From Galeopsis tetrahit (taxonomy: Eukaryota > Streptophyta > Magnoliopsida > Lamiales > Lamiaceae): DNA of 64,000 nucleotides. Below the pieces are notes generated by a model that was given only the letters and a program-made list of their open reading frames with translations, had not been told where the DNA came from and ran no database searches. The first letter of the stretch is position 1. Each line of letters starts with the position of its first letter. Made by a program: the position numbers and the translations under genes. The stretch is from NCBI GenBank assembly GCA_963675135.1, contig OY776122.1, forward strand, positions 13,376,881 through 13,440,880. Reading direction: 5' to 3'. This document shows, one piece after another, positions 47,476-59,218 of this stretch.

Positions 47476-48869
47476 TGATCCCGGCGGGGCTGGACCACCG
47501 CAGCCACCGCCGAATCTAACATAGAGGTATTATTAGTAAAATTGCCTTTCTGACGTTTATTACTGTCCTGATCATCCCCAGTAGTATCATTCACATGTGC
47601 CCTCTTACTGCCAGGCACCATACACACCGAAACAGTACTTGTCTGTCCCACATCCCTCGCTGCCCTCTTCCACGCGAATTTCGAAGGTCGGGTTTGCTCA
47701 AGATAACGAACAGGCGAAGAGGGTGAGGCACGGGTTGGTTCAGGTTCAGGGTGAAGTTGGATTGAAGGGAGGCTCATGGAAGACTGAGGAGGAGACGACT
47801 GAGAGAGGGTGAAAGCCGAAACCAGTGAGTCCGATAGTGCAAGAACTGCGGTCTCTAAATTCGGCATCGAGAGCTGGGATCTCAGCGTCTGGAATATATG
47901 GGAGGTAGGGATAGTGGTATGGTAAGAAGGAGATGTATTCTGGATAATCGTAGAAGTGAAAGTGGGTGGAGCGTGAGAGGCAACAGAATATGGATAAGGC
48001 ATTTGGGTTTAAGTTTGGGTGGCTATAGGATCTGACTGTGGGGGGGTGTATGTGGGCATATGTTTTTCATGGGTAATTGCAAGAGTAGAAGAGGGCAGTG
48101 TCTCCGCTGCTTCAGTAACATTAACAATATCCGCCACCCTTCCCTTCTGGCGCCGTAGAGGTGGTGCCTTCAAATCTGGCCCAAAAGGCATATGACGGGT
48201 CTCCACCTCATCATCCCTGTCTAGTGCCTTGCAGTTCTTGAAGAAATGGCCCACAATCCCACAATTGTAACAGTAAATCGGGAGATTCTCAAAACGAACC
48301 AGCAATTTAATAGTACCCGAACCAAAGTTCACCCCAATCTCCCTACATAATGGTTTTGTAATATCGATCTCCACCTTCAACCGCAGAAACTGGTGGGGAT
48401 CATGATATGACGGCTTCTCATACGCTTCTAAGGACCCAATCTTGGGTGCAAGTGACGTGAGCACCCTTTCCTTCTTATATGCTAATGGCAAATCATAAAC
48501 CCTAGCCCAGAAAGATGCGCGATCCACAGTAATAGAAGATGGTTGCTCAAATCCAGACAAGGACCTAATCGCAAACAAATACCCATCAAAGTGCCATGGT
48601 TGATTCCGAATCACCCAATCACGATCAGATCCCAAATCAAATGAGAAAATAAATACTCCTCCCCCCCATTCACGAGAAGTCACACGGCCTTTTGCACGAA
48701 AAGCCTTTGTCATTACTTCTATCATAGCGAAGGAATTAATCGGTTTGTCAGAACACAGCTTACCCGCCAAACCAGCAGGAACCGAGGCCCCCCCTCCCCA
48801 ATCAGACCCACACTCAAGACCCACATCTGCCAAGTCCAAAACCTCACCCTCCCCACTCGAAGAGGCCAT
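47472..48869 (-). pseudogene. LINE ORF1 (DUF4283 and CCHC zinc knuckle), one internal stop
   Basis: RNA-binding protein of plant L1 elements, thought to coat the element's RNA. The chosen ATG at 48869 starts MASSSGEGE. A DUF4283-like region covers about residues 35-190, with features such as WVIRNQPWHFDGYLFAI and ASFWARVYDLP. It is followed by the knuckle CYNCGIVGHFFKNC and a proline/serine-rich tail. An in-frame TAA at 48009-48011 splits the frame after ATQT; the frame then stays open to the TGA at 47472-47474. That TGA overlaps the ORF2 start codon in ATGA. Confidence 0.85.
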
Positions 48870-49159
48870 GCCAGGAACAAGAAGGATTGGATACGGACGA
48901 AAACGAGAGGAGCCTGTAAACCACAAAGAAACAAAGAAAAATAACACTGTTGAATTACGCAAACCGTTAAGAGATGAAAACTAACCAGATCGAATCCAAA
49001 TACACTCCAAACCAGGCGGATAGGCGAGAAAGCAGGTGAAAAAATCGACCAAGAAAAGGTCATAAACCCTAACCCTAGCTCGAAAGACGAGGAACCCTAA
49101 CTCCTATCGTGAGGAGAACCAACTTCACGCGTATGTTGATTCACTACATTTTACACTTT

Positions 49160-50065
49160 GAAGGTTACTTATTTTATCAATTTTTTTTTTTGCCTACACC
49201 AACAATATCTCTATATTTTCTATATTTCCTACCTATCTCTTTCTACTTGTTTTTCGTATCACTTTCAAAAAAAATTTGGAAGAAAGGGAAGGAATATTAT
49301 TTAGACACCGAACAGTAATATTTTTAAATTAAAATCAGAAACTTGTTAAAATTATAATAAAAAGTTGCAATTCACTATAATTAAATCAATAAAATCTGAA
49401 AATTCTCAAATCTAAATCTAAACTCGTTAGGTAATTTTTATAATTTTCATTATTATTATATGCTGAAATGTGATTGCTTCCAAACATATCATGTTATTGT
49501 TAGCCCAATATGTTTTTGTTTGGTTATTAAATACATTTAATTTCTACACTTAAAACCAAAACCAAGGTTGCTTCCAAACATATCATGTTATTGTTAGCCC
49601 AATATGTGTACCACAAAAAACCTTAACTCTACACTTAAAACCTTAAAATCTAGCCTAACTCTAGGCTTAAAATCAAGGTGTTAAGTAAAACCATTAAAAC
49701 CTAGTCTAACTCTAGGCTTAAAACCAAGGTGTTAAGTCGACCAGGTCGACACGTGGTTCCACAGGTGAGTTGGCTCTAATACCATGTGAGAAGGCCTAAT
49801 TCTACACTTAAAACCAAGGTGTTAAGGGAAAGGATTGCCCAGACTTATAAGCCCACCCAAAACCACTCTATCCGATGTGGGATACCTTAATACTTTCACA
49901 TTATTCGTAAATCATTTTGAGATAATAAAAAATTCAATTTATTCACGTAATTTTGTACATTGTTAAACTTACGTTCAATTTTTCAAACAATGTCACTAAC
50001 GTTGTTCTTGCAAAATGCGTTAAATGATGTTGTTTGGTTAATTTCACACATGTTTATAATTAATA
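49160..50065. repeat. Repeat-rich intergenic stretch
   Basis: Holds a perfect 40-bp direct repeat (49474-49513 and 49568-49607, starting TTGCTTCCAAACATATCATG). It also holds tandem units of about 54 bp with CTAACTCTAGGCTTAAAA (about 49650-49740). At 49795-49890 lies a fragment ending CCGATGTGGGAT, a phrase common at the margins of plant LTR elements. No gene. Confidence 0.6.
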
Positions 50066-50305
50066 CTCTATCTTGGGATTACTTACACTTTTTTGTTGGG
50101 ATGATCCAAGATTAGTTGAAATATTTTTACAACATCATTTTATTTTAAAATTACTACTTCTTTTAGGTCCACATTTTACTCTACATTAAATTTTCTTTAC
50201 ATATGATATCATCAAATCACCTAGAAAGACATTTCCTTTATTTGACTCTACACACCTCACTAAATTTATTTTATTTCCTTTATTTCCATCATGGGACGGA
50301 AGGAA
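50066..50305. mobile_element. Stowaway-like MITE
   Basis: Left end CTCTATCTTGGGATTACTTA; right end, read inversely TTCCTTCCGTCCCATGATGG; TA flanks. The internal phrase ACAACATCATTTTATTTTAA matches the family of 39113-39362. Confidence 0.55.
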
Positions 50306-50682
50306 TATGAACTTCTATAACTAAAGTTAACTTGTTAAATTAATTTAATTTAATGAAATGAAATAAAATAAAATATAGTGACAATTTTACCATGATAAAT
50401 TTTGATTCATATAATTACTACGTACTATTATCATATATTTATAATAATATTAATTGGACCTATTCAAAATTGCTGGCTCTCTCACCATAAAAAATGTTTA
50501 TTACAAATCAAAAAAACTTAAATGTTACAAAGTTTCTTAATTTTGGTGAAGACCCATTATTATTGATTTGAGATTTCTGAGAATGGCTTCACTTTTTTTT
50601 TCTTTTGATAATTTTTTAACTTTAACCAGCCCATTTAGATTTTAATCTAATACGGAGTATGTAATATGTTGGAAAACAAGGG

Positions 50683-52366
50683 GGTTTGGCTATATACCCC
50701 TCCATTAAATATACCCCCTTTTAAATATATATATATATATATATATACATGTAAAACTGCCTGGCCCAGTCCAGTCCAACGGACCAAATGATGTTCATGG
50801 GCTAGACCGGGGCGACCCATGAACATGTCGGACCTATAAAATTGGAGCCCAGTCTAGCCAACCTGAACTAGCGGACTAGCGGGCCATCCCAGTCCATTAT
50901 ATACACTAATTAAATCTTGCAAAAAATTATACATTAATTAGTAACTACGCATAATTTATAAACGACCATAAACATTATAGCATTAATGTACACAACAAGT
51001 TCCACCCAATGAGATAATTTTTATTATTTTTTTAATATTCCTAGCAAAAAATATGCTCCGTATATATAAACCTTATTATGTATTGGTCACGTACTCACAT
51101 ATATTTTTTTATTTATATAAATGATTATAATTAAAAATATACATTAATAATATATTAATTATACATAATTAAAAAGCGGTCATAACCAGTATAACATTAC
51201 ACAATATAACAACTTTAAATAGAATTATAAATTATTCATAAGTGCAAATTTCAAAGTTAAAATAAAATATTCCAATATTTAAGTATATACTAGTACTTTA
51301 CTAATTTTAATTGTTTATTTGTCTAAAAAAAATTGATCAGGCCAAAAGGGCTGTCCATGGACCATTAGACCAAAATCAACCTAGCTCATTAGACCCATCG
51401 GGTTAGGCCAAATATGTCTGATTCTATATGGGCCTTTAATTTTAGAGCCCAATTCCTATTGACCTTCGGGTTGGCCAAGTCGAGCCCAAATTGTCGGCTC
51501 TACATAACCCTAATTTTTGCAGTCAACTCCCACGGCCGTCGCTGCTGTCCGCCGATAAAACCAAAAGCCTAACAAAATTCAATAGAATTTAAAATAAAAA
51601 ATTAAAAAATAGTACCTTATTTTCGACAAACCAGTGTCGATCGTCACTGGTTTGTCACAAATAAGGTACATGATCGACAATAATGTGTCGAAAAAGAACT
51701 TTCTTGTTGACAAGATTTCGTCGAAAGAAAAAATAAAAAAAATTGAAATATTTCGACAAACAGTGCTCCAAAATATACACTATCATCGACAACAATGTTT
51801 ATTTTCGAGCACACTTTGATGAAATTTAAAAAAAAAAAAAAACACACCTGCGTCTTTAGGTTTCAGGCAAGCGGTGGCGGCTGGGCAAGGGAGGAGGGGA
51901 TGGCGCGGCCTTGGGTAGGATTAAGGAGGGCGACGCCACCGCGAATGTTGCAGAAAAAAAAAAAAGGAACGAAAAAGACAGATGAGAGAGGAGGGGACAT
52001 CAGTGGCTTGGGTGGGGGAAGGAGGGATGGTGGCGGCATCGCGAGGGAGGAGGGGCTGCAACAACAAAAAAAAATAGTGAGAAAAGAAGGGGACGACGAT
52101 TCACGACTGCGGGCGATGGGCGGCACCGTGGGGAACGATGGGCGACACTGGGTTGAAGGGGAAGAGGAAGGGGTGGGAGGAAGAAGAAGTGGAGAGAAAG
52201 TAGAAAAAAATAAAGTTTTAGAAGGTAGATTTATCATGAACAATTTTGAGAGAAAATTGTATATTAGACATTTTGTGGAGAGTATATTTAACATAAACCA
52301 GTTTAATGGGAGGTACATCTATTGGGGGAGTATACTTGAAAGCTGGAGGGGTATATAGCTATACCC
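50683..52366. mobile_element. MULE-like nonautonomous TIR element, copy 1
   Basis: Termini share GCTATATACCCCTCCA in inverse orientation, starting GGTTTG at the left and GGGTATA at the right. A perfect 9-bp direct repeat AAACAAGGG flanks it (50674-50682 and 52367-52375), the size expected for Mutator-like elements. The interior has a GTCGA-rich palindromic zone (51620-51800) and a G/A-rich zone. The 187-codon open frame at 51795-52358 is low-complexity, and I do not regard it as a gene. Confidence 0.7.
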
Positions 52367-53411
52367 AAACAAGGGACTGACCAAGCCCATCTATTTTTTT
52401 CCCCAACCCCCTAACTATTAAGGCGTGAGTAATATACCCCTCCACGAATGTTACATACACACTCTCCCTCTTATTTATTAATTTAATAAAAAGTGAAAAT
52501 ATTTAAACTGTTCTTTTAGTAAAAATGAGCCTACTGCCTAGTAAATATACCCCCAACCAATATTTAAACTGCCATCACAACGTCTTACATTTCACCTCAA
52601 TTAGGCAATTCAAAACTCTAAGTCCAAAAGTCAAAATAAGTCAATTTTAAAAAATTCGCGGGTCATAAACCGATTCGGGTTGTCCAGAAAATTCGCGGGT
52701 TGCAAACATGTGGTTTACTACATGACCAAAATATTGTTACTATAAGGCCAAAATATTACCACTACAAGGCCAAAAATTTAATACTATATGTCAAAATATT
52801 CTGAAAAATTCACCAAAAAATAAAGTCTACAAAATATTTTTGAACATGTAATAATACACTTTTGACCTTGTAGTGATAAAATTTTGGTCTTGTAGTAACA
52901 TTGTTTTAGTCATGTAGTAGCCGAATAAGTCAAAATTATTTTAGTAATTTTGCCCCAAAAAATAAGTGTCCAGAATATTTTTGGACTTGTAGTAATACAC
53001 TTTTGACCTTGTAGTGACAAAATTTAGTTCTTGTAGTAACATAGTTTTGGTCATGTAGTAAAATAATAGTAGTATATTAGAGTGAAAATAAATATTTTAA
53101 TTAAGGTTGACCCGCTTTGACCCGTGTTGACCCGCGTTGACCCACGAATTTTGACTCAATTTACCTTAATTAGTCATATTGCATATATGCAATACTGCAT
53201 ATAAGTTTTTGTGAAAAAAGTAACAATTGTCTTATAAAAATCTCAAAATTTCAAAAAATAAATAAAAAATGACATATTTTCGACACTGATTATCATTTTT
53301 TTTTTCAAACCTGTAGTGCAGGAAGGAGGACGACGTCGCTGGGTAGGTGTAACACCCGATAATTTATCATGTAGATTATATGTGCATAAACTATTATTTA
53401 AAAGAAAATCA

Positions 53412-53446
<35 letters not shown>

Positions 53447-54176
53447 ATTGCCAATTGAAATATTATATATTTTTATTTAAATGAGAAGTTTAATAATAGG
53501 GTCACACTAATGTGCCCGCGGGTTTACCGTGCCTACGTCACAAAAATTGAATATGGGCCAATTCAAAGGCCCAAATGATAAAAATTAAAAAATAAAATAA
53601 AAAAATAGAGCAAGTGTGAAGACGGGAAGTCGCCCCATCGCTGCTGCTTTCTGTCGCCCTATCGACGACGGTTTCTCGCTGCCGCTGCTGCCGATCCTAG
53701 TTTTGCTTTAAATCTCTAATTTCACAATACACAGTTAAGAACAAATATACACGATATGTGTTTTAATCCCTAATTTCCATTAGTTTCTTCTTCTTGCTCT
53801 AATCTTTATGAAATTATTCTATTGGTGTTAGGAAAATATAATTGAAATATGCATAACAATGAAGAGTGTGATAATTTCAATAGGAAAAATACTCACAACG
53901 AAGAAGAAGGTGATTTTTTCACAATTTGACAGTGTTTAATTGGAATTATTAGAATTATTATGTTTTTTGTATTATTAAACATGTGGTATTACTGGATATA
54001 AGCTCTCGTATTAATGGATATTCTTTGTGGTATTACTGAATTCAGTTTCAAACAGAAAGTGGAAGAGAATGTTGTGATATCATACAAAATACAAAAACTC
54101 TAAAATGTAAATCATACTTATAATAGAATAATGTATTATTATTGTATTGATATTTTTTTTTTTTACGTATAAATCA

Positions 54177-54401
54177 GAAAACGACGATGATGTTAATGGT
54201 ATTAGTGGTTCTCTACTTGGTGTGGAGAAAGGAACAGTGGAGGAAATGTATGATTTTTATCGTTACCATGCTTGTTTATTGGGGTTTTGGATCAAATGCG
54301 CTCAGTAACAAAAGGAAGAAGTAAAAGAATTCAAAGTAGTCTCCACAAAAAAAAAAGGCAAATACATCAAAATCATCACAAATGAACGAGTTTGGTTCTA
54401 A
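54177..54401 (+). pseudogene. FAR1-type DNA-binding domain relic
   Basis: The frame reads ENDDDVNG, then GTVEEMYDFYRYHACLLGFW, resembling the start of the FAR1 zinc-binding domain of FHY3/FAR1 proteins and their MULE-derived relatives. A TAA at 54306-54308 interrupts it; the same frame then continues with EEVKEFKVVSTKKKGKYIKI to another stop. The remaining cysteine/histidine residues and the transposase region are absent. Confidence 0.5.
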
Positions 54402-55471
54402 AACACCGAATCCCCAGCTAATTTAGTTGATGATTGTTTTGCGTATTGCATATGGTATTATTGGATTTTTTTTTTGTAGCAAAAACATGAAAACATCATA
54501 TCAGATATCTGGTATTACTAATTATTACACATGGTATTGCTGAATACACTTTGTGGTATTACTGGACATCGATATTTGAATTACTTGTTTATTTATTCAC
54601 ACCGTAATTTTGATTTTACTGGATATTGATTTGGTGGCGAAAACATTAAATATCGTAATTTAAAGTTTTAAACATCATATAGACACCTGGTATTACTTGT
54701 TATTACATATGATATTAGTGAATAGACAGTGTAGTATTACCGAATATTTATATTTGTATTACTTGTTTCTTTATTAACACAAATATTAAATACGATAATT
54801 AAAACTATAATTTTACATTAAAAACTGCATTAAATATATGATGGTACTAGATATTGATTTTGGCAGCGTAAACATTAAACACTGTAATTTAAAGTTTTAA
54901 AATCATATTAGACACCTATTACTAGTTATTACATGTGGTATTAGTGAATACACTGTGTGGTATTACTGAATATTGATATTTTGTATTACTTTTTTCTTTA
55001 TTAACACAAATATTAAATATTGTAATTAACACCATAATTTGACATTAAAAATTGCATTAGACATATGACGTTACTTGATATCGATGTTGGTAGCATGGAT
55101 ACCTTAACAAAGCAATGTTAAAAAAAAAAAAAAAACATCAATTCTTTACAACCAAATAACATGATCAAAGTTTTCTTTTACTTCTTCCCAAATCACCACT
55201 CATTTTCTTCAAATTCTCAGCTGCATCTTTCTTCTTCTTATTCTCTTGAGCTTTCAAAGCATTATGTTTCTTCTCTTCAGCAATTCTTTGAAATATGGAC
55301 GGATTCTTCATATAAAATTTGTAAATCTCTTGGATTATATGACCATTCGTTCATTCATATTCGAAAGAATTAGAACGACACATATTTCAGCCCTCAAAAC
55401 CTTTTGAATATCAGCCTACAAAAATACAATCCACATTAAAATAATAATTAAAAATTGATTATTATTTGAAA

Positions 55472-55663
55472 TCAACAAAAAAAAAAAAAACCTTTAGGTG
55501 ATGTGTAAGACTTTCCGTTGAAATGTTTAAAATTTAGCATCATATACACAACACAGTCCTTATCGAGCTTATTTGACTGCCATTTCAATTTAACGATTTC
55601 GAATTCATAAGCCATAACATCCTTGGCCTTTGGATGATCCTTAGACTCGAGAAACTTTGTCAT
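55472..55663 (-). pseudogene. Ulp1-like cysteine protease fragment
   Basis: A 63-codon frame contains DKDCVVYMMLNFKHFNG, which fits the catalytic-cysteine end of Ulp1/SENP-type proteases (usual form DCGVF.M...E.) captured by some plant MULEs. The catalytic His and Asp blocks are not found in frame upstream, so this is a remnant. It lies opposite in orientation to the FAR1 relic. Confidence 0.4.
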
Positions 55664-58144
55664 CGCTTGGTGCTAAACAAGAAAGCAAATTAGAAAAACA
55701 TGACACATTCTAGCTAACAATTTATAAGAAAATACATATATCATATGAAATGAACATTACATAAAGAACATACCAACATATTAGCAGAATCTATGAACCT
55801 ATTTTGCTCACCAGTATATTAGCAAAATCTCTTATAAAATTACTCATCATCATCATCATCATCATCATCATAAGAGTCCTCGTAATTGTCTTCGTCTTCT
55901 TTCGTGCTGCTTGCATTCAGCTGAACTGACTAAACTAGTAATGCATCATCATCATCACTTGACACCTTCACTGCTCCTTTTTTATAACTAACCATAGACG
56001 ATGAATTCGAGAATTCGAACAGTAGAGACCTTTTGATTGTGATCTGACTCTCAGACTCATCCTTCTCCATTACTACCATCTTCACACATCATAACAAAAT
56101 CAATACTCAAATTCCAATCAAACCAAAAAGTCAATCTATAAAACATAAAAAAAATAAAAATATAATCAAATCAAACCTACGAAAACATAAACTTATCAGT
56201 AACCGGAGTTACAGAAGGCTGATCATAACTTAAAGAAACATATAAGGAAGAACTAATATAATTGACATACAATTCACCAAGCCCATGCCATTTTTCTTCA
56301 CCACATTATAAATTACTACGACATAATAATCGACTGTATCCTATGCAGTAAAATCCGAATTAAAGAAGATTACAAAAAATTCAAAGGTGATGCCGATAAT
56401 GACGGTGGTGACGATGGAGATGGTGGCGCGCTGGTGTTGGCCAAGGTACCCAAAAAATGATTGAGTAATTATAGTCAGAGAAAACGTAGAGAGTAGACAA
56501 AAAAATCCACACCTCTTTTCAACCTGTGTTGTTATCGCCGCCGCCGCCCTAGATCTATCCCTAGAAATCCGTCAATCGCAGCCCTAGAAGATGAAGTTGC
56601 CGCCTCCAGCCCGCCGTAGAAAATGAAATTGTCGCCTCCCGCTAAAGCCCTAAAATTCGACTTTTAAATCGGAAAAATGCCCAAATCGCGTCGTCCGACT
56701 ACCGTCGTCGTAGAAGAAAGCTCTTGAAATCGCGTCGCCGTTGAAATCGCATGAGTGAGAACAATTTTTTTGTGAGAGAAAACATTTCTTGAAAATGATC
56801 CAAATGAGAGGTGGGTCGAATAATCGGGTTAGATATAAAATTTAAAAACCACTTAAAATAGAAGGAGGCACGGTGCCCTCGCGTGTATACAAGAATTTAG
56901 CTTAATAATATATATATATATATATAATCACATGTGTGTTTATATACGTTGCGATCACTCTAGCGGATTTATGGGAGTGGATATGACCTCAATCTTTCAA
57001 TATTTGACTTTGAAAATATGGAAGACTCATTTTAACCCAAATATCTCAACCGAATTATCTTCCTCATCTCTACAAATACCTTAGAAAAGAAAAGAAATAT
57101 GTCGTCTACGTTTTATTCAAAAATTCATTCTCTCATCAAATTTTCTCAAACGAAAATTACTCAAAAAATTGATCTCTCCCTAAATACAGTCTCGTGGTAA
57201 TTCGTCCACTGTCTCTATTTCTTCATCTTCCTCGTCAATTTTGTTACAGAGGTGTTACTCCCTTACCGTAATTGTTGATTTGAAAAGAGGCGTAATTATA
57301 TATTTATATGTATCACTTAAGATTTCATATCCACATTAGAATGATGTATTGCTTCTAATTTAATAGAATATTGGTAGGTCAGAACTTTTAGAACTTTTAG
57401 GCCATAGACGTCACCTAAGGTCACTCCTCCTTTAATGAGTATTTTATTGTTAATGATTTAAGTTGCATTGGTTAATGGCATATTAAACTTGGATTTAGAT
57501 GTTCATGAGCTAAAGTGATGATTAGTCTAAGAGTTTTAATTAAACAATTTAATTCACTTGTTGTTCATTTAAATGGTCTCCCTCAAACCAATACCTTATT
57601 CTGATAATTAAGAATCGAATTAGTATTATTGTACTTGAAAGTCAGATTCGAATTGTTAACTCGTAACCAGAGTAACATGAGTGATAAATTAATTAAGAAG
57701 ATTAAGGGTAAATTGATTTATTGATTAATGAATTTAATTGATTCGAACTAGGAGACTAGTTTCATGTTGACCCTTAAATCTTAAATTGATTAATTCAAAT
57801 GGGTTAATGAGAAATTCTCACGGGGTTTAGATTTGATCAATTGAGGACTAACATTTTATATTTCAAGTCCATTATCTACTAGTATGTTAAGATGTATACT
57901 TATTAATTATGGTATACACTTAGTATTTCAGAATCAGTATTAGTGAGTTGTACAAATTGTTTTCTAAATAGATTTAATTTATTGTTAGGTGACGGTAATC
58001 GTGCGGAGTAGGCTCTTGCATTTTTACATCCATTTCATCCACGACATATAGTTTGAGGTGGGGTTTATTTGCTTATTCTTGATTATATGCTTTAAATAAT
58101 TGTTGAGTTAATTCTACATGAATTAATTGTTCTATGTTATTCGA

Positions 58145-58425
58145 TTGGCAAAGTATCTATTGACAAAGTTTATGACAATTATCTATTGGCAATGTTTATT
58201 ATCCATTGGCAAAGTTTATGAAAAATCTCTATTGGCAAAGTTTATGACAAATATCTATTGACAAAGTTTGTGGAGATTATCTATTGGCAAAGTTTATGAC
58301 AAATATCTATTGGCAAAGTTTTTGGAGATTATCTATTGGCAAAGTTTATGACAAATATCTATTGGCAAAGTTTGTGGAGATTATCTATTGGCAAAGTTTG
58401 TGGCAAAGTATCTAATAGCCAGGGA
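58145..58425. repeat. Minisatellite inside the LTR
   Basis: About ten units of roughly 25 bp with the core CTATTGGCAAAGTTTATGAC, alternating TATGACAAAT and TGTGGAGATT variants, so the higher-order period is about 50 bp. Confidence 0.8.
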
Positions 58426-59218
58426 TCCTAATTGGGGTCCGAGATCGACGGGTCTTCGGGTTTTAACCCGCCGTGCTCAAATGGCAAAGTATATATGGGC
58501 AAAGTATATGTGGGCAAAATATATGTGTTTATATTGATGTTGGCAAAGTACGGCAAATGCTATATACATTTATTTATCATTGATTATGTGATTATGTAAT
58601 TTTATTAGTTTACCTAGAATATCTCAACTCCAATGAGCGTACTTGTATGCTCACCCCAATTATTTTCTATTTCAGGCTAATGAGTTGATTGATGGAGGGT
58701 GGTGATGGATATCGGTCTAATATTTTTCTTCATAAACAGTTTTAGAGGACTATAATTTGCTTCTTATTTAAATTAATAATTTGAGACTTTTTATTAAGCA
58801 GACTTAGTTGTTAGATTTATTAAATGCATTATTTTGGATTCTCGGAAGTAATTTGATTTCATAATCTATTATTTATATTTAGTTGCGATTTCTTTGTTTT
58901 CCAAAAAGAAAATTTTCAATTTTACTATTAAAAAAAAATTGGGATGTTACAGTAGGAAACGATAGGGCACACGAGGGCATAGGGTGGGGGAGGAGCGGCG
59001 ACATGGGCGGACGACGGGGTGGGGGCTGGGATTTTTACATAAGAAAAGGAAGAAGATGGGAGAGAAAGAGAGGAAATAAATTAGAATTTTGGGGGAGTGT
59101 ATTTATTAAGGAGAGTTTACGAGAGAAAATGATAGTTTAGGTAATTTAAGAAAATGTATGAATCGGGGGAGCGTATGTAACATTCATGGAAGGGTCTATA
59201 ACCCACACCCACTATTAA

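Larger units (their letters stand above)
43364..49142 (-). mobile_element. Near full-length L1-type LINE
   Basis: A non-LTR retrotransposon of about 5.8 kb on the minus strand, in the order 5' UTR, ORF1 (nucleic-acid-binding, CCHC knuckle), ORF2 (AP endonuclease, reverse transcriptase, zf-RVT, RNase H), poly(A). The tail is the T run ending at 43376. The direct repeat ACTACATTTTACACTTT at 43347-43363 and 49143-49159 is the target duplication; its last three T merge with the tail, so the duplication is 14-17 bp. Three in-frame stops and one frameshift show that this copy can no longer make its proteins. Overall codon frames are otherwise well kept, which suggests a fairly recent insertion. Confidence 0.93.
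53499..56901. mobile_element. Mutator-like element (MULE) with FAR1 and Ulp1-like relics
   Basis: The subterminal phrase ACCGTGCC stands exactly 27 bp inside both ends in inverse orientation, and GC-rich TIR sequence (left GGGTCACACTAATGTGCCCG) precedes it. The 9-bp direct repeat TTAATAATA lies at 53490-53498 and 56902-56910. Inside are a FAR1-like fragment on the plus strand and an Ulp1-like fragment on the minus strand, gene types often carried by plant MULEs, plus tandem units of about 200 bp rich in GGTATTACTG. The element is decayed and no transposase core was found. Confidence 0.65.
53348..58951. mobile_element. Probable solo LTR (about 2.2 kb) interrupted by a MULE
   Basis: Begins TGTAACACCC and ends GGGATGTTACA, the TG...CA palindromic ends of LTRs. 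It is flanked by the 5-bp target duplication GTAGG at 53343-53347 and 58952-58956. After removal of the inserted MULE about 2.2 kb remains. I see no second copy of either end, no primer-binding site and no gag-pol frame, so a solo LTR left by unequal recombination fits best. The ends resemble Ty3/gypsy (Del/Tekay-like) LTRs, which is an inference. Confidence 0.65.
52422..59210. mobile_element. MULE-like TIR element, copy 2, carrying nested insertions
   Basis: Left end GGCGTGAGTAATATACCCCT and right end, read inversely GGGTGTGGGTTATAGACCCT, continue with the shared phrase GAATGTTACATACRC over about 46 bp. The target duplication ACTATTAA lies at 52414-52421 and 59211-59218. The ends and the G/A-rich right interior resemble copy 1. 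About 1.2 kb belongs to this element; the rest is the inserted LTR and MULE. Units like TTGGTCATGTAGTA recur at 52700-53070. Confidence 0.7.

Noticed and set aside
43633..48984. Plus-strand open frames across the LINE
   Set aside because: Antisense shadows of the long ORF1 and ORF2 frames.
51795..52358. 187-codon plus-strand open frame and its antisense partner (51863-52318)
   Set aside because: Lys/Gly/Arg-rich low-complexity translation of a G/A-rich transposon interior; no domain, and the paired element at 52-59 kb does not preserve the frame.
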